The position numbers and the translations under genes are program-made. From Brachypodium distachyon (lineage: Eukaryota > Streptophyta > Magnoliopsida > Poales > Poaceae), in assembly GCF_000005505.3 (NCBI RefSeq), contig NC_016131.3, positions 36,853,001 to 36,917,000 on the forward strand: 64,000 nucleotides of DNA. The letters are read 5' to 3'. Below the pieces are notes generated by a model. The model made no database searches. It was not told the origin of the DNA and saw only the letters and a list, made by a program, of their open reading frames with translations. Shown here one piece after another: positions 1 to 11,620 of the stretch (its first letter is position 1; the number at the start of each line of letters is the position of its first letter).

Positions 1-1791
1 GGACCACATGAACAAGATGGCCAGGATGCCGATCATCACATGGGATATAAGTGTTAAGAGGTGATAATCAAGCACTTCGAATAGAACCCATATGACAGTT
101 GCACCACCAATCACTACAGCAGAGGTCTTCTTGTCTTTCCATAACAGTACGTCAGCAGCTGCAAAGGAAACAAAAACAGAGCATTTAGAACTATCACAAT
201 GCAGCCATGACTTCACAATTTCGTTTAGATTACTGCATGATGTCCTGAGAAATAGAACAAGTATCTCATGTAGGGTGCCAAATCAGCATTTCATTTAGAA
301 GGAAGTTGTTTCTTAAATAAGAAATGAACTTATGCAATACCAGTAGCAAAACCAATCAAAATTACTGTTGGGGGACAATAATTGTTTCTTACAGTGGGGC
401 TCACCAAAAATCTATTGGTGAGGTTAAAGAACTTCGGTTAAAAAAAGATAAAAATATCATCTAATGGAGCCTTATGCAATACCAGTAGCAAAAACAATCA
501 AAATTGCTGTTGGCAGACAATAATTGTTTCTTAAATTGGGGCCCACAAAAAAATCTATTGGTGAGGTTCAAAACCTTCGGTTAGAAAAAGAAGAAAATAT
601 TATCTAATGGAGAGCTTATTACTTAGCATGAAGTTGTACTTAGCATGGAGATGCTCTAAGTAGGTTCTTAAGTTCATACAGATATTAATAAAGCAGACAT
701 ATAGTTGATGTTGCCACTTGCCGGCAGTCACCAACAATAATCATCAATTCTTTCGGGGCAAACATACCACCCACAGGAAACTGTATAAAAAGATATTGAT
801 TCCAACAGCTGTGCTCAGGCTCACCTTTCTATTTCGCACTTACCATCATTATTACATCTGCACCAGGTCAAACAAGAAAGCTGTATAAAGCTTCATTTAC
901 GAAGGAGGCAAGTAGCTAGTACTTTTTTAGGAAGAAACTATAATCAAATTTTCTATTTCAATTTGATAACAATATGTTGCTTACTAGCACAAACTCCTGT
1001 GTGACTTCTCTTGAATCTTCCACAAGGGTTCAGGACAGTATCCTACAAAGATTTTTTTTTAAGTGGTCTCTGTCAACAGTGGATGAACTTTACCTTTTTT
1101 TTAGGGCAGATTATTATCATTATCTGCAGGTTGAGGAATTCATTTTTTTTCGATAAAGGAAGCTAATCTGCAGGTTGAGGAATTCATTTTTTTTCGATAA
1201 AGGAAGCTAAGCCGCCAGTATAAACAAAAATTCAGAAAATTACGGGTGGGCGCTTTCTTGGGGGGAAAGATGTGCTATGAAACTATTTTAGGATAGCTAT
1301 GTAAGTGAAGTGAACGCCATCGAGCGCTCACACAATGCGCAGCCAGCCTTAAATTAGTTAACAAATAACAACTACGGCAACGAAGCAAGTGCAAATATTA
1401 GAAGATCCATGACCATGTAGCAATATACGAAATAATATTTACCGAATGAAAAACAAAATCCAGTACTAACAGTATTAACCAAATTAAGCAGGAGTCCTGT
1501 TAAAATAAAATTAAGCAGGAGTCGTGCCAGACAAAAATAAACAGAAGGAGGAAAGGAGAGTTCCGTACTTTTACCGCCTCCAAGAGCTTTATGCACGGAG
1601 GTGTCCTCCCCGAGCAGCCTGAACCCCCTGGACCTTGCCGTGGTGTCCGGAGAAGACGCCGGCGGGACCGCCTTCTCTGGCGAGGCGTCGGCGGGCTGCT
1701 CCACCGGCAGCGGAGGGGCCAAGTCACCCTCGGCGGCCGCTGCTGGAGTCGGTGGGGGTGCGCCGACGGTCTCCTCGGCTGGATCGGACAT
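1..1791 (-). CDS. Reticulon-like protein (RTNLB family), exons 1 and 2, partial
   Basis: Exon 1 is 1569..1791 (ATG at 1789-1791). Exon 2 is 1..158 and runs off the left edge. The intron (159..1568) starts with gtacgg and ends with tttgcag. The splice joins in frame across [16 protein letters not shown], the hallmark start of plant reticulon-homology domains. The N-terminal 60 residues are Pro/Ala/Glu-rich and presumably cytosolic. Exon 2 then encodes a long hydrophobic stretch (ending [16 protein letters not shown]), the first hairpin membrane segment. Plant reticulons sit in tubular ER and curve the membrane. The reading frame extends upstream to a GTG at 1800, but the ATG at 1791 gives a normal family N-terminus. 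No stop or frameshift is visible in either exon, so the gene looks intact as far as seen. Which RTNLB subgroup it belongs to cannot be decided from two exons. Confidence 0.88.
329..611. repeat. Two-copy 142-bp tandem duplication in reticulon intron 1
   Basis: Copy 1 is 329-470 and copy 2 is 471-611. Both begin cttatgcaataccagtagca and contain aatctattggtgaggtt followed by cttcggtt. The copies differ at several scattered bases, so this is not a very recent duplication. It lies wholly inside the intron. Confidence 0.85.
1123..1210. repeat. Perfect 44-bp tandem duplication
   Basis: The unit begins tctgcaggttgaggaattc, contains a run of eight T and ends aaggaagctaa. It occurs at 1123-1166 and again at 1167-1210 with no difference I can see, which suggests a recent slip. 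It lies in reticulon intron 1. Confidence 0.9.
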
Positions 1792-3760
1792 GATAGGCAC
1801 CCGGAGCGAGCGAAGGAAGCTACAAGAAAGCTAAACACGAATTCCCCTCCCTCCCTTCGTCTGTGCTCTCGTAAAGCGCGCAATATGTGGAAGTGTGCCT
1901 TCGCATCCTGTTTTGGAGATCTCTAGAATATGGAGTTATGGGCCGAGAGCCCGAGAGGGACCGCCGTTTAGCGGCCGTGACGGCGCTCCGTGCCTTTCGG
2001 CGGTGGAGCAGGTGCTACGTGCACCCGAGGGGACTGTATTTGAGTAGGTACTTACGTACATGTGTATATATATATGTGTGTGTGTCTAAAAAACATATAC
2101 AGGTAATAAAAAGTTCTTTCATATGAGACGGGATATTTCAATTCCCGTTTAAAACTAATTTTAATATTGAACATTTCAGAGATTTTCCTCTCATTTCTGT
2201 CAGATGCAAGCACATTTGGCGCAGTTGACTTGAAGACAACTCCAAAATGAACACAAAATGTATCTCTTTTGGTCCGTTTGGGTGGCGAATCGGATATCTC
2301 ACAGGATCTTGTCCGGCCTATGTCTGTTTGGATCTGCTGATGCCCCTAACACATTCACCATTTGGTTTGTTTTATTATTTAGTTATGGTCACGGACTGGG
2401 GGATCAGGGGAGGACAATGGAGCTGAGGAAGGACAAACGGAGTGCACACATGGAAAGCAGACGGCCGCCGAAATGGATCACTGTGCGTGCTTTTGTCCGC
2501 GTGACAGACACGGACGTCCCGCCGTCCGGCACAAATGTGCCGCCCTGCTGGAGTCAGACTTTGGCAGTGTACATTAACAAAATTTGGTAAACTGCTTGAA
2601 AACTATTATGTTTTGAGCTAAAAATCTTATGCGACCCTGCAGGGAACGACCCAATGCCGGACCCGCTGCTCCTCCTTCCGATGTTCACGATCTCCCGTGA
2701 ATGATTCTAGACAGCTGCTGCTTCTCCTTGATCTCTCCGCTCGTTCATATCTTAACGATCAAAAATTGGGTCCACTCCATGGGGTCGTTAGGGGGTGGGT
2801 CGCATAGGATTTCTCTGTCTTTCAAGAGTAAAGCTATTGGCCGTAAGCTATTGGCCGTAAAGATATATCATTCAAAAGTTCATCTAACTACAAATATGAT
2901 AATATATTTTTTGGGCAATATAATGCATATTGGAACACGCGCAGACCTTATAAACCTGGACGGAAATAGTAGTAGATCCTCCTTCAGTCCCTTTTTAAAA
3001 GGGCGTAATCCCTGTATACGAGAACCATGAAGCTCACAATTATGCTAATTCGGACCATCCAACAACAAGAAGTGTGTGCTGTAAAGTGTCCATGAAGCAT
3101 TTTGAAGTGCAAACTTAGAGAGGACCATAAAAGTCATGTTGGGAGGTTTCAAAACAAAAAGAGATCATGCTGGGAGAGAGACAAAATATGCTTGACAATT
3201 TGAGATGAAACAAGAAATTTAACTGTCATGTTAAAAGTGATGGGTGGAGTACAATAGTGTGGCTGATATATGTTTTATTCGGATAATTTAGGTAGTATTT
3301 CACGTAATCATGAGTATTTAGTATGTTGTATAGACTATATAGGGTATTTTACATAGTACGTAGAATATATATACTATTTTGTAGTTAGTATATATGTATA
3401 GGTTTTTAAGTTTCTCTACATTGTATGTACAAATATTAGTGATTTCTAAAATTATGTACCAATAGTACGAAAAACTATCTACCAACTTATAATATTCACA
3501 AAATTCAATTTGGAACGTCTTCGAAATATTGTATGGATATATTAAAAATGATAAAGTGGTATATACAGACTATCACATAGTAGTGTATAAGATGCGGGAG
3601 CCAATAGTACCTTATTTTCCCTAATAATATACACCATTCGGTATTAGTTACGTGGGGACTTAATTAGATAAAAAATACCACAAGGTAATTAAAGGGACAT
3701 TTGTTTTGGAATTAAGCGATTAACGTTTTAATCCGTAATATCTTCAAAAGTAAAGTGCTT
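1792..3760. other. Reticulon upstream region and AT-rich intergenic DNA
   Basis: 1792-2100 would hold the 5' UTR and promoter of the minus-strand reticulon gene. It is GC-rich near the start codon and has a TA/TG-rich microsatellite at about 2062-2092. I see no gene from 2100 to 3760. 3240-3620 is very AT-rich, with many degenerate copies of gtatacta-like words. I found no convincing coding frame or element ends. Confidence 0.5.
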
Positions 3761-4033
3761 AAAATATGTTAGTTATTAATCTTAATCAACAAAAATTAGA
3801 ATACTAGCAACAATGTTTAATGTTTAAACAGATAAAACAATCACAAGGTAAAAATGCCATTAATATATACTATCGATATACTATGGAGTTACACCCAAAC
3901 ACGTGTTAAACTCAAACAACTTCAAGGCCAAAAATATGTTTGTTATTAGCCTTAGTCAACAAAAACTAAAATACTAGCAACATTGTTTAATGTTTAAACA
4001 AATAAAACGATTACAAAATAAAATGGCCATTAC
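3761..4033. repeat. Diverged 170-bp tandem repeat with MITE-like end
   Basis: A block starting aaaatatgtt at 3761 is repeated at 3931 (spacing 170 bp). Both copies contain atactagcaaca and tgtttaatgtttaaaca. The second copy runs into ccattactacctccgttc at about 4027-4044, which resembles a degraded Stowaway end (tactccctccgtc). No opposite end was found. Confidence 0.55.
3863..3930 (+). repeat. Dispersed repeat, copy 1 of 2
   Basis: The words tatatactatc, atatactatggagttacacc and gttaaactcaaac occur in the same order at 10187-10252, in the same orientation, with about one difference in seven. This suggests a short dispersed element of unknown class. Confidence 0.6.
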
Positions 4034-4420
4034 TACCTCCGTTCACAAAACGAGTCATATATATTTGTGCACTTGGATCAAGGAAGTTCATGTTTCTAGT
4101 ACCTGACCATTCGTATTGGATTAACGGCGCTCCTATACGTATGACGAAAATCACCATACACTAGTAAGTTACCCGGGCGTTGCTACGGAACACAAAACAT
4201 GCACGTGGCAGAGAGAGGACCTATGCAAGCAAACTTAGATAGACACATACATCAAATCCATGCATCAAATCATCTAAAATTAAAATGTCAATCTGCTCAT
4301 GTGTCCAATGAAACAAAAGTATGAGGAAACAAGAACATTGCAACAGATGGTTTCCAGATATTCACAGAACAAATGATGAACTACCGACAGTCTGACACAT
4401 CATCTCTAAATAACTACAGA
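4034..4420. other. Non-coding spacer
   Basis: I see no gene here. About 4168-4192 contains a ttacccgggcgttgctacgg string that resembles terminal words of some grass DNA transposons, but no partner terminus was located. Confidence 0.35.
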
Positions 4421-7400
4421 CTAAACACAATACATCCTAAGTGACCAGGCGTCCAGGCCTTGTGGAGGCAAAGGAGCAAGCTCAAAAAGTACAGACACCC
4501 TTTCCTTCAGCATGTTGCTTGGTGTCCATATGCAGATTTGAGATCTCTTGTTTTCTTTTGACAATATGCAAAATTGACCATTTTGCTGCAAGAGAAACCA
4601 AGAAAAACAAATATTTAGCAAAACAACAAACTGATTTTACAGATCAACCAGTTCAAGAATATAGCAGACCACAAAGAGTAGAGGCAATCTGCAGCTCTTC
4701 CAAATTCAATGCCGATCTCTGCTTTCACAGCACCTACGGCTCTAGAGCAAAGTAAGTACAGTTACCAACTGTCCTAAATTCAGGTCAGACTCAACCAAAT
4801 GCTGGTCAGTCGAGGGGAAAAACAGGCTACCGAAAAGAACAAAACAATGTGACCCCCTGATAAAGCGAACAATCTGGCCACACATTGGACACTTCCACCT
4901 CTGCTCCTGTACAGATGAAGATTGATTTCATCAAGGGACAAAAACCAAGGAGCTAAAGAAACAAACATCGATATATGTTAGCTGCAGATGTTCAGAACAT
5001 GTAATGTTTCCTAGCTGCAATGAGTCTTTTATTTTTAGATGAGCTGCAAGGAGTTACTTCAACACAAACAGGTAGCTTGCTACCGCTCTTCTTTTCTATC
5101 CACGAATCACCTCTGATCTGTCTCAAAAGCTGCATAGGATCCGAGATACACTTGACCCTATCGCCTAAAAATAAGTATTAGAATGATAGAAAATTCAGCT
5201 TAAACTTTCTCATAAAAAAGCAGAAATTAGTACAATCTAGCGTGCACCTTTAGCAGCATCAGAGCTTCTTCCCAGCAAGGGTGTGCTTCTTCCATTAGAG
5301 AAATGCTGCTTATTTTTTGTAAGGTCAAATTGGGTTTATAATAAAATTCCAGATTCCTTGAAACGAAAGGAAAACTGCAAACGGAGCATCATTTTCCCAT
5401 GAAGTATAATAAATGGAAGAGACATGAACCCAGATAAATAGTCCCTCAACTTCCTACTGAATCATCAAAATAGCTAATCAACATAGCAGTGTTCTATGCC
5501 TACAGTTATCTGAGGCCTGTGCAATAGTACCGGAACTTCATAGCATTTTTTGCCATTGCAAGTTCTACAGTACTTCTCCTGTAAAACAGGATATTTACTG
5601 ATTTTGCGTTTCATACTTCACAAATTAAGCTACATCCAAAGAGATGAATCTTTCTTTCATTTATTTGACTACCACCAAACACCCCTTTAAAAAAATCTTT
5701 TTTCCGAAGATAACAACGTTTCTTTTAGATCGCACCATAGGATGAAGATCTTTGATCAACAGGGCCTGGTAAAGAAAGATCAAAACTATTTTTTCATAAT
5801 CAACAACATAAAAGGACAATAAGTTGGTAATGACTTCCGAATTATCAAGGTAACAACAGGAAAGTATTAATTATTCAGAGAGTAGGTGGAAAAACAAGGA
5901 GGCTAGCCTGTATTTCTGCTGTTCAAACAGCACAATGTCTAATGGGTGTAAGAAAACATGGGGACATTAAATGCTAAACAAGTCCAGGTGATGTTAGCAA
6001 CACACACTTTTGTAGGAGTGTCAGGGCTAGATAATAGTTTAATATTCTCATTCCATGTGCTTTAAAAATAGAAAATGACTCACACAAAAGGATCTCTTGC
6101 TTCAGTTTCAAGGCAGCAAACATATCATGCCTTCATTTCAGTGACTGACAAGCATCACAGACTTTGTAATTTCCTACAATGATGAGATTAGAGAAAACAT
6201 CCAATGTTATTTTGAAACAAATTTCACCATGTTAACAAGAAGTTGTCAAAGTATTATTTTGGCATGTCATTGAGTCCATTTTACTTGGGAGCCGTAATTC
6301 TGTTACCTAAAACAACTTGACATCTTAAAGTCATGCCCAAATGGTACAGGACACCTAAGTACTTCTTATTAGACTGATCTCCAAAGAGCATAAACAAAAA
6401 ATTCGAGGACTTCTGAACTTCTATTTGTACACTACTATCGAAGGCAATGTTGCCTTGTGTGTAGTAAATTTTGAAACCAAAACTGCACTTCGTTATTAGC
6501 CATGGATCTCCCAAATCAAGTAACAGGACTAACCATCCAGATTGAGTTTAGGCTAGAAGCACACATCATCTCTTGGTTGTATCCTGCTCACCTTAGTACA
6601 AAACTACAGATCACCGATACACTGGAAAACATAGGTGGCTGCACAAGTGAGAGGCGACAGGTGCAGAACAAAAATCAGAATAAAGTAGAAAAACACCAAC
6701 AGGAATACATGACCAGAACAATACGTGAAATGAGTTATCAGCTAGACGGGACAAAATTTATTCTCTGCACATAAAAATGAAGATGGTGTGACTGCTGACA
6801 GATTCAGGTTATCAACAGAATACCCTTTATCCATCACAAGTTGGTCATGAATTTTTCTAACCCTCATCATTAGATCCATAGTTAGTTTGAAACCGGAATA
6901 GACCATTTACACCCCACGAACAATACATGTTAGGTGCAGAACCATACCTTCAGGCAGCAACCAATAGCTTTGCCACCACCTGGTGGGAACAATCCAACAA
7001 AAGAAGACAATCTATATTCTGAAATAAGGGGAAAATTAGGCAAGAGATTAGCCGGTAGTGGATAAAAGGATAGAAAGGCTGCTCTTTCAATAAAAAGCAA
7101 ATTAGCATCCAAATAAAAGATTAACTGGTTTGTCTATGATTAATCAAACATACCTTTCTTAAACAGGACACAACTCTATTATTTAGTTTCCCAAGTTTAC
7201 AAGCACAGCATTATATCACAAATTCTAAAAATCTATTTGGGAAATCTGCATGCATGTCTTCGGTTCATTTGGGGGTGGAGTGGTCAGCACAATTATAATA
7301 CTTGCTGGTCCGTTATTTTGCAAAACACACACACACAATTTGGACTTGTTGTACTGAGAATAAAATGTGGCAACACAATTAATTTTAACCCTTCAAACCT

Positions 7401-8676
7401 TGTTTATGTACTAAACACAACTTTTGCAGCACATAGATGCTTAAGAGTATGGCCACTAACAATCTGATGGGTCCACCTATAAATAGGTTTGTCTGCAGCC
7501 TCTTCTACTTTGGCAAGGAGGTAAAATCCTGGAATGATCTTGGAAAATTAGAATAAAACACTTACATATTGCCGACGTATGACATATTAAATTACGCTAA
7601 GAAGAACCAGCAGTTCATATATTTGTTTATATTAATTGGACTGCTGACTACTGTATAGCAGCTTCATGTAAGTGTTTTATAGCAGCTTCAACAAAGGCGA
7701 ACAACCGAAAACCAGCAGTTCATATATTTGTTTATATTAATTGGACTGCTGACTACTGTATAGCAGCTTCATGTAAGTGTTTTATAGCAGCTTCAACAAA
7801 GGCGAACAACCGAAAACCAGCAGTTCATATATTTGTTTATATTAATTGGACTGCTGACTGCTGTATGAATTTTCAGAGAACGGCAAACACGATTAAGGGA
7901 ACAGAATCATTTCAGCACTGGTCAATAGCATTGAGATAATAACTAAATAAGGGGATGGTAAAACTTGTCCTGAATTTCCTATGAATTTTCAGCTAATGAC
8001 TGATGTTCAGGAGGGTAATCACACAAATATCAAACTACAGAACTGCCAGGTCGTGGGCAATTTATAGGTGCTTGCTAAAAAGATACTCCCTCCGTCCAAC
8101 AAAAGATGTCTCAAGTTTGTCAAAATTTGGATGTATCTAGACATGACTTAGTGTATAGATGCATTCAAATTTAATCAAACTTGAGACATCCTTTGTTGGA
8201 CGGAGGGAGTAGTAAAACATTCAAGGACTGAGTAAACTTAATGTCACAGAAGTTCAAAAATGAGAAGAAATGTTCAGTTAAATCCTTCTCACTTGGACTG
8301 ACAAAATCTTCAACAGTTAATATATTTGTCATGTATAAATGATATGACTGAATATCAAAGTATTTCCAAAATAGCATAGATCTGTGCATTCACAGAAATA
8401 TTAAAATAATAAATTTGCATGTTGACGTGTAAGATGTCAAAACTGACACCTTCTTGGGACAGGAGGGGGTGATTTCTAAGAGAGGTGTAGCCATGTAGGA
8501 TAACGGATAACCAGAACAAATTGGCACCTAGAACACATATGATTTGTTCGCTATACATTACCACTCAACATAGAAGTCAAATGCAGACCGCAAGGGCAGC
8601 GATGCTCACCTGGCATACAAGTCACAGAGCTCTGCTTTGAACTTTGAAGGCTGCATCTTCTGTACTGAGTCCATAC
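4421..8676 (-). CDS. Unrecognised spliced gene, minus strand (partial exon set)
   Basis: Several short segments read as exons on the minus strand, flanked by consensus splice sites. They are 8610-8676 (starts MDSVQKMQPSKFKAELCDLY, donor CCAG/GTGAGC); 6948-7018 (acceptor ttatttcag, donor AAG/GTATGG); about 6088-6133 (HDMFAALKLKQEIL); about 5510-5588 (acceptor ttttacag); 5248-5308 (HFSNGRSTPLLGRSSDAAK); and about 5075-5164 (DRVKCISDPMQLLRQIRGDS). The last two join in phase through a glycine codon. A further segment near 4900 reads EQRWKCPMCGQIV, a CxxC pair that could bind zinc. I could not assemble one continuous protein or recognise the family. It may be a real nuclear gene, two genes, or a pseudogene. 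The exons are AT-balanced, unlike the neighbouring transposon DNA. The GC-rich 8700-9050 stretch would be its 5' end. Confidence 0.4.
5248..5308 (-). CDS. Candidate internal exon of the unrecognised gene
   Basis: The acceptor is aaaaaataag and the donor is AAAG/GTGCAC. It is 61 bp long and ends in phase 1, matching the phase of the next candidate exon (start 5164). The open frame reads HFSNGRSTPLLGRSSDAAK. Confidence 0.45.
7606..7865. repeat. 105-bp tandem repeat, about 2.5 copies
   Basis: Units start accagcagttcatatatttg at 7606, 7711 and 7816 (period exactly 105). The third copy is cut after ctgctgactgctgtatg. Copies 1 and 2 are nearly identical. Each unit also holds an internal duplicate of tatagcagcttca. 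Confidence 0.9.
8084..8211. mobile_element. Stowaway MITE with TA target duplication
   Basis: The termini are CTCCCTCCGTCC... and ...GGACGGAGGGAG (8086-8209), flanked by TA at 8084-8085 and 8210-8211. The element is AT-rich, about 124 bp and strongly self-complementary (tgtctcaagttt matches aaacttgagaca). This is the standard form of a non-autonomous Tc1/mariner element in grasses. It sits in an intron or flank of the unrecognised gene. Confidence 0.95.
8610..8676 (-). CDS. Candidate first coding exon of the unrecognised gene
   Basis: The acceptor-like ttttatcttag precedes GT-ATG. The ATG at 8672-8674 opens MDSVQKMQPSKFKAELCDLYA, and the donor CCAG/GTGAGC at 8610/8609 is a strong match to consensus. 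GC-rich DNA upstream (8700-9050) looks like a transcribed leader. The donor is the best single piece of evidence for a gene here. Confidence 0.45.
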
Positions 8677-8699
8677 CTAAGATAAAATAAAAGGATACC

Positions 8700-9050
8700 G
8701 CCACCGTCCGTGCCGAGGAGGGCATCACCTCCACTGCTCAAGGTTGCTGCCGTAGCCGCCGGCTGCTCGAACCGCCGCTGCCCATTGCCTGGTCTGGTTT
8801 CGGGTCGGCGCCGGAGCGCTGGAGGAGGTGGCGGGAGGGAAGAGGGGTGGCGGCGCACACAGAGGAGGAGACGGGCGGAGGAAGGGAGACTGGAGACGGG
8901 AGCGGATCGGAAGGGAGACGGGAGGAGACGAGAACAGCGAGGAGAAGATGGGGCGGCGGCGCCGATCTGGAGGGCTGCGGGGAGGAGCCCCGGATTGGGA
9001 GACTGGATCAGGGCGCAGGAGGAGGGATTGATTTGGTAATCGGTGGAATT
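8700..9050 (-). other. GC-rich probable leader or promoter of the unrecognised gene
   Basis: There is an abrupt change to GGCGGAG-type composition. Long open frames exist on both strands, but they are low-complexity (Arg/Gly or Pro/Ser) and conflict with each other, as expected from base composition alone. On the minus strand it lies just upstream of the candidate first coding exon. Confidence 0.35.
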
Positions 9051-10186
9051 TTTTTCGCTGGTTTTTCTCGTGGGCCTGGATCGGGGAATCGCTAGAGGAC
9101 GCACGGTCGACGCTCGGACGGACGGACGAAAAGATGCGTACGACACCCGGGGTGGCTTCATATCGGTCTCTTTCGTACCCAAAAGCTAAGCCTAGGATGA
9201 AACTTAGGCCCAAGCCCAAGACCAATCTAAAGCACTCATAGTCACGGCCGTCTTCTCCCTTGTGCTTGTGAGGCTGTCACCCTGCGCCGGATTGCTCCGT
9301 CCTCATCGGCTGTCCGGACTGGGATCTGGTGACAGCGTCAAATAACGAGTGTACATGCATGAGAAAATAGCTTCTTCGTCACGTCGACAGAATTGCTCGG
9401 GCTCTCGCGCACTGTTTCTTTCCCGCCGCCGCAGGAAATAGAGGGGAGTGCCACCGCGGGAAAATAGCTCGGCATTGGTGTGGTGAACTGGATGGGGCCG
9501 TGTGCGGCGGCAGTCCAGCGAGAGCATTGTCGGTGGCGAGGACTTCTCCTCGTCTCCACCGTTGACGTCTCGTAAAGGGAGAGCAAGGGCGACGCGGACC
9601 GACCGCTGAGCAGCGACCGTGGCAGAAAAATCTGGGTGCAGCAAGCGGAGAAGGCTTACCAGCTCCAGGCCTCCAGCTCGCTCCGGCGCTCTGCCTCTGC
9701 TACGATGTTGCCTCCGCCGCCGACCCCAACTTTCAGGTTGTCCCATCCTTTTTTTATCTGCAAATATCTTTCCCTATAGTTAGTAGCAAGCGGGACGGAG
9801 GAGCTAGAGTGGACCAGTGGCGGCTGCTGGAGAGCCCGTTCCCTTCCGTCTCCATGGCGGCGGCGGGAGGACAGCTCCTTGCAAAGGAGCTATTTTCTTC
9901 ATCTAAACTGAAGAGATAACTTCGTGAGTAGTGAATTTCTGATGCGGGCAGAGTAAGGCCGTGCCCTTGGGAAGCAAACGAATCTCGGAAGCAAAAGCCT
10001 GAAGGGAATGAAGCCATGTCATCCAGCTGTCGGACATAAACCATCGTATGCGAAGCAATTTAGTTGGATTAACAGCAGATGGATGTGAGTAGTTATTGAC
10101 TGGGTGCGGGAAGCGAGAGAGAAATGAGACGTATTATGAAACAAATGAGAAAAAGTTATATGAGTTGTTTGTGTAATGGAGGGAAT
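9051..10186. other. Spacer with a GC-rich open frame of doubtful status
   Basis: 9303-9746 on the minus strand is open for 147 codons and rich in Arg and Ser. I recognise no motif in it, and no splice or homology support is visible. A second composition-driven frame lies at 9754-10044. I would not call either one a gene. Confidence 0.25.
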
Positions 10187-10252
10187 AGTATATACTATCA
10201 ATATACTATGGAGTTACACCGAAACACCAGTTAAACTCAAACGGTTACAAGG
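10187..10252 (+). repeat. Dispersed repeat, copy 2 of 2
   Basis: This matches 3863-3930 in the same orientation: tatatactatc, then atatactatggagttacacc, then gttaaactcaaac. It is preceded by gtaatggagggaatagta, a weak MITE-like border. Confidence 0.6.
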
Positions 10253-11187
10253 CAACAATAGGATGATGAATTATCGAAGGAGTGACACTAAATTAGATAG
10301 ATGCATACGTTTTTATTGTAATGTGAATTTTAATCTAGTTTATGTTAGTTGTGATATGCATACTCATACCATAATGCCACTTAAAATAAATGCTGCTTCT
10401 TTTTGCCACAAAATCTATTACCCCTGTGAAGGGGCTGAGGATTCTCACCCTTACGTTGCCACTTCGACCGCCGTCCGTTTTACGTTACGTGGCCACTTCC
10501 GTCACCGTTCCTAACTTTCTATGCGTTCTAATTAGGGCATGTACAAAGGTACAAACACCCAGCCATCTATAGTGTTTTGCATGTGACTTAGAGACAATCT
10601 TACAGATAGTATATACAATAGTCTGTTTATACGCTGTCTAAAAAATTTCTACTAAAAATTATAAACAGCAGACATAGAATGATAAATAATCTGTCAATAG
10701 GTTGTTTATTAGATTGTCCGTAGAATTACTCTTTCCTCTCAGTGCACAACGCCCACCCACCAAGCCCCCAATCTCTCTCTCGCTTGCCCCGTGGGTAGGG
10801 TTTGAATCCCTGTCGCCACCAGCCTCCCCCTCTTTGCGTCCAACAGCGGCGGCGCTGCTGCCCACGGGCCTCGGCCTTTCTTCCGCTGTATGCCGCTGCT
10901 CCCGGTGATCCCGCTGCCTGCCGCCGGTGGCTGCCGCTCGCTTCACTTGCACGATTATCCACCGCCGGTCGCCTCTCCCCTAGGTCGCGTCGCCGTATAC
11001 GCTGTTCTGGCCTCCTCAACTCAAGCCCGAGGTCAGCCGGCCTACTATGACCTTGCCTCCCCACGCGCGCGTCACCGCCAACAGCTAGCCGCCTCCATGC
11101 TGCAACCGACAAGATGACCCGGCAGCCCAAGCGGAAGCTTCCGGCCTCTCCGGCGAGGTCCGACTCTTCGCTTCCGGCCTCCACAGC
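10253..11187. other. Spacer; GC-rich part at 10740-11187
   Basis: 10253-10740 is AT-rich with no gene seen. 10740-11187 is CCG/GCC-rich with competing open frames on both strands and resembles a cereal gene leader. It leads into the glycosylase-like exon relic at 11188, so it may be the decayed 5' part of that pseudogene or unrelated leader DNA. Confidence 0.3.
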
Positions 11188-11265
11188 GTGATTTGCCTTG
11201 AGTAACTGCGGGAGTTATCCATTGATGAGGTGAAGAGGGAACTCTCGCAGATTGGACCGAAGACG
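11188..11265 (+). pseudogene. HhH-GPD base-excision DNA glycosylase, single-exon relic
   Basis: The frame reads ICLE-stop-LRELSIDEVKRELSQIGPKT and ends at a consensus donor (ACG/GTGAGT). In plant HhH-GPD (endonuclease III-like) proteins this stretch covers the helix-hairpin-helix, with a tyrosine where TAA (11203-11205) stands here, and with a few more residues (an FKG-like insert) before IGPKT. The stop, the shortened hairpin and the absence of recognisable flanking exons argue for a pseudogene fragment. It could be a retained gene piece moved by a transposon. The family call rests on memory of the motif, not on a search. Confidence 0.55.
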
Positions 11266-11503
11266 GTGAGTTACATTTCTAACCCCTTTCTTGCTGCTTC
11301 ATACTTCCATTGCAAAATTTGTTCTTTTTGTTTGAGGTTTGTGAGCTTCGACCCAGTTCAAACTAAGGACAACAGATCTTTGTTTGTTGTAAGGAGGACG
11401 AAAGCTAGCGACTAAGTAGTTCAGATGGGAGTGCTTGGTCACCGACAGTGGTCAAAGGGAATGCAGTTTAGTTTATGCGTTGGGTTTGTCCTGTCTATTT
11501 TAG

Positions 11504-11620
11504 TACTCCCTCCGTCCGGAATTACTTGATGAAATATTACATGTATCTAGACGTTTTTTACACATAGATACATTCGTTTTTGGGCAAATTTGAGACAAGT
11601 AATACCAGCCGGAGGGAGTA
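11504..11620. mobile_element. Stowaway MITE, slightly decayed
   Basis: TA at 11504-11505, then CTCCCTCCGTCCGG; the other end is CCGGAGGGAG followed by TA at 11619-11620. The terminal repeats run inwards through aattact/agtaat. One end has lost the GAC of GGACGGAGGGAG. The core shares tgtatctagac and tagatacatt with other grass members. Confidence 0.92.

Noticed and set aside
2258..2590. 110-codon plus-strand open frame
   Set aside because: It shows no recognisable domain, no splice support and mixed composition; treated as chance.
6948..7018. PPGGGK as a nucleotide-binding P-loop
   Set aside because: It lacks the Ser/Thr after GK and the usual spacing, and a second reading frame of the same exon is also open, so the motif is not dependable.
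9303..9746. Minus-strand 147-codon gene
   Set aside because: No motif, no splice context and strongly compositional residues; kept only as a note in the spacer entry.
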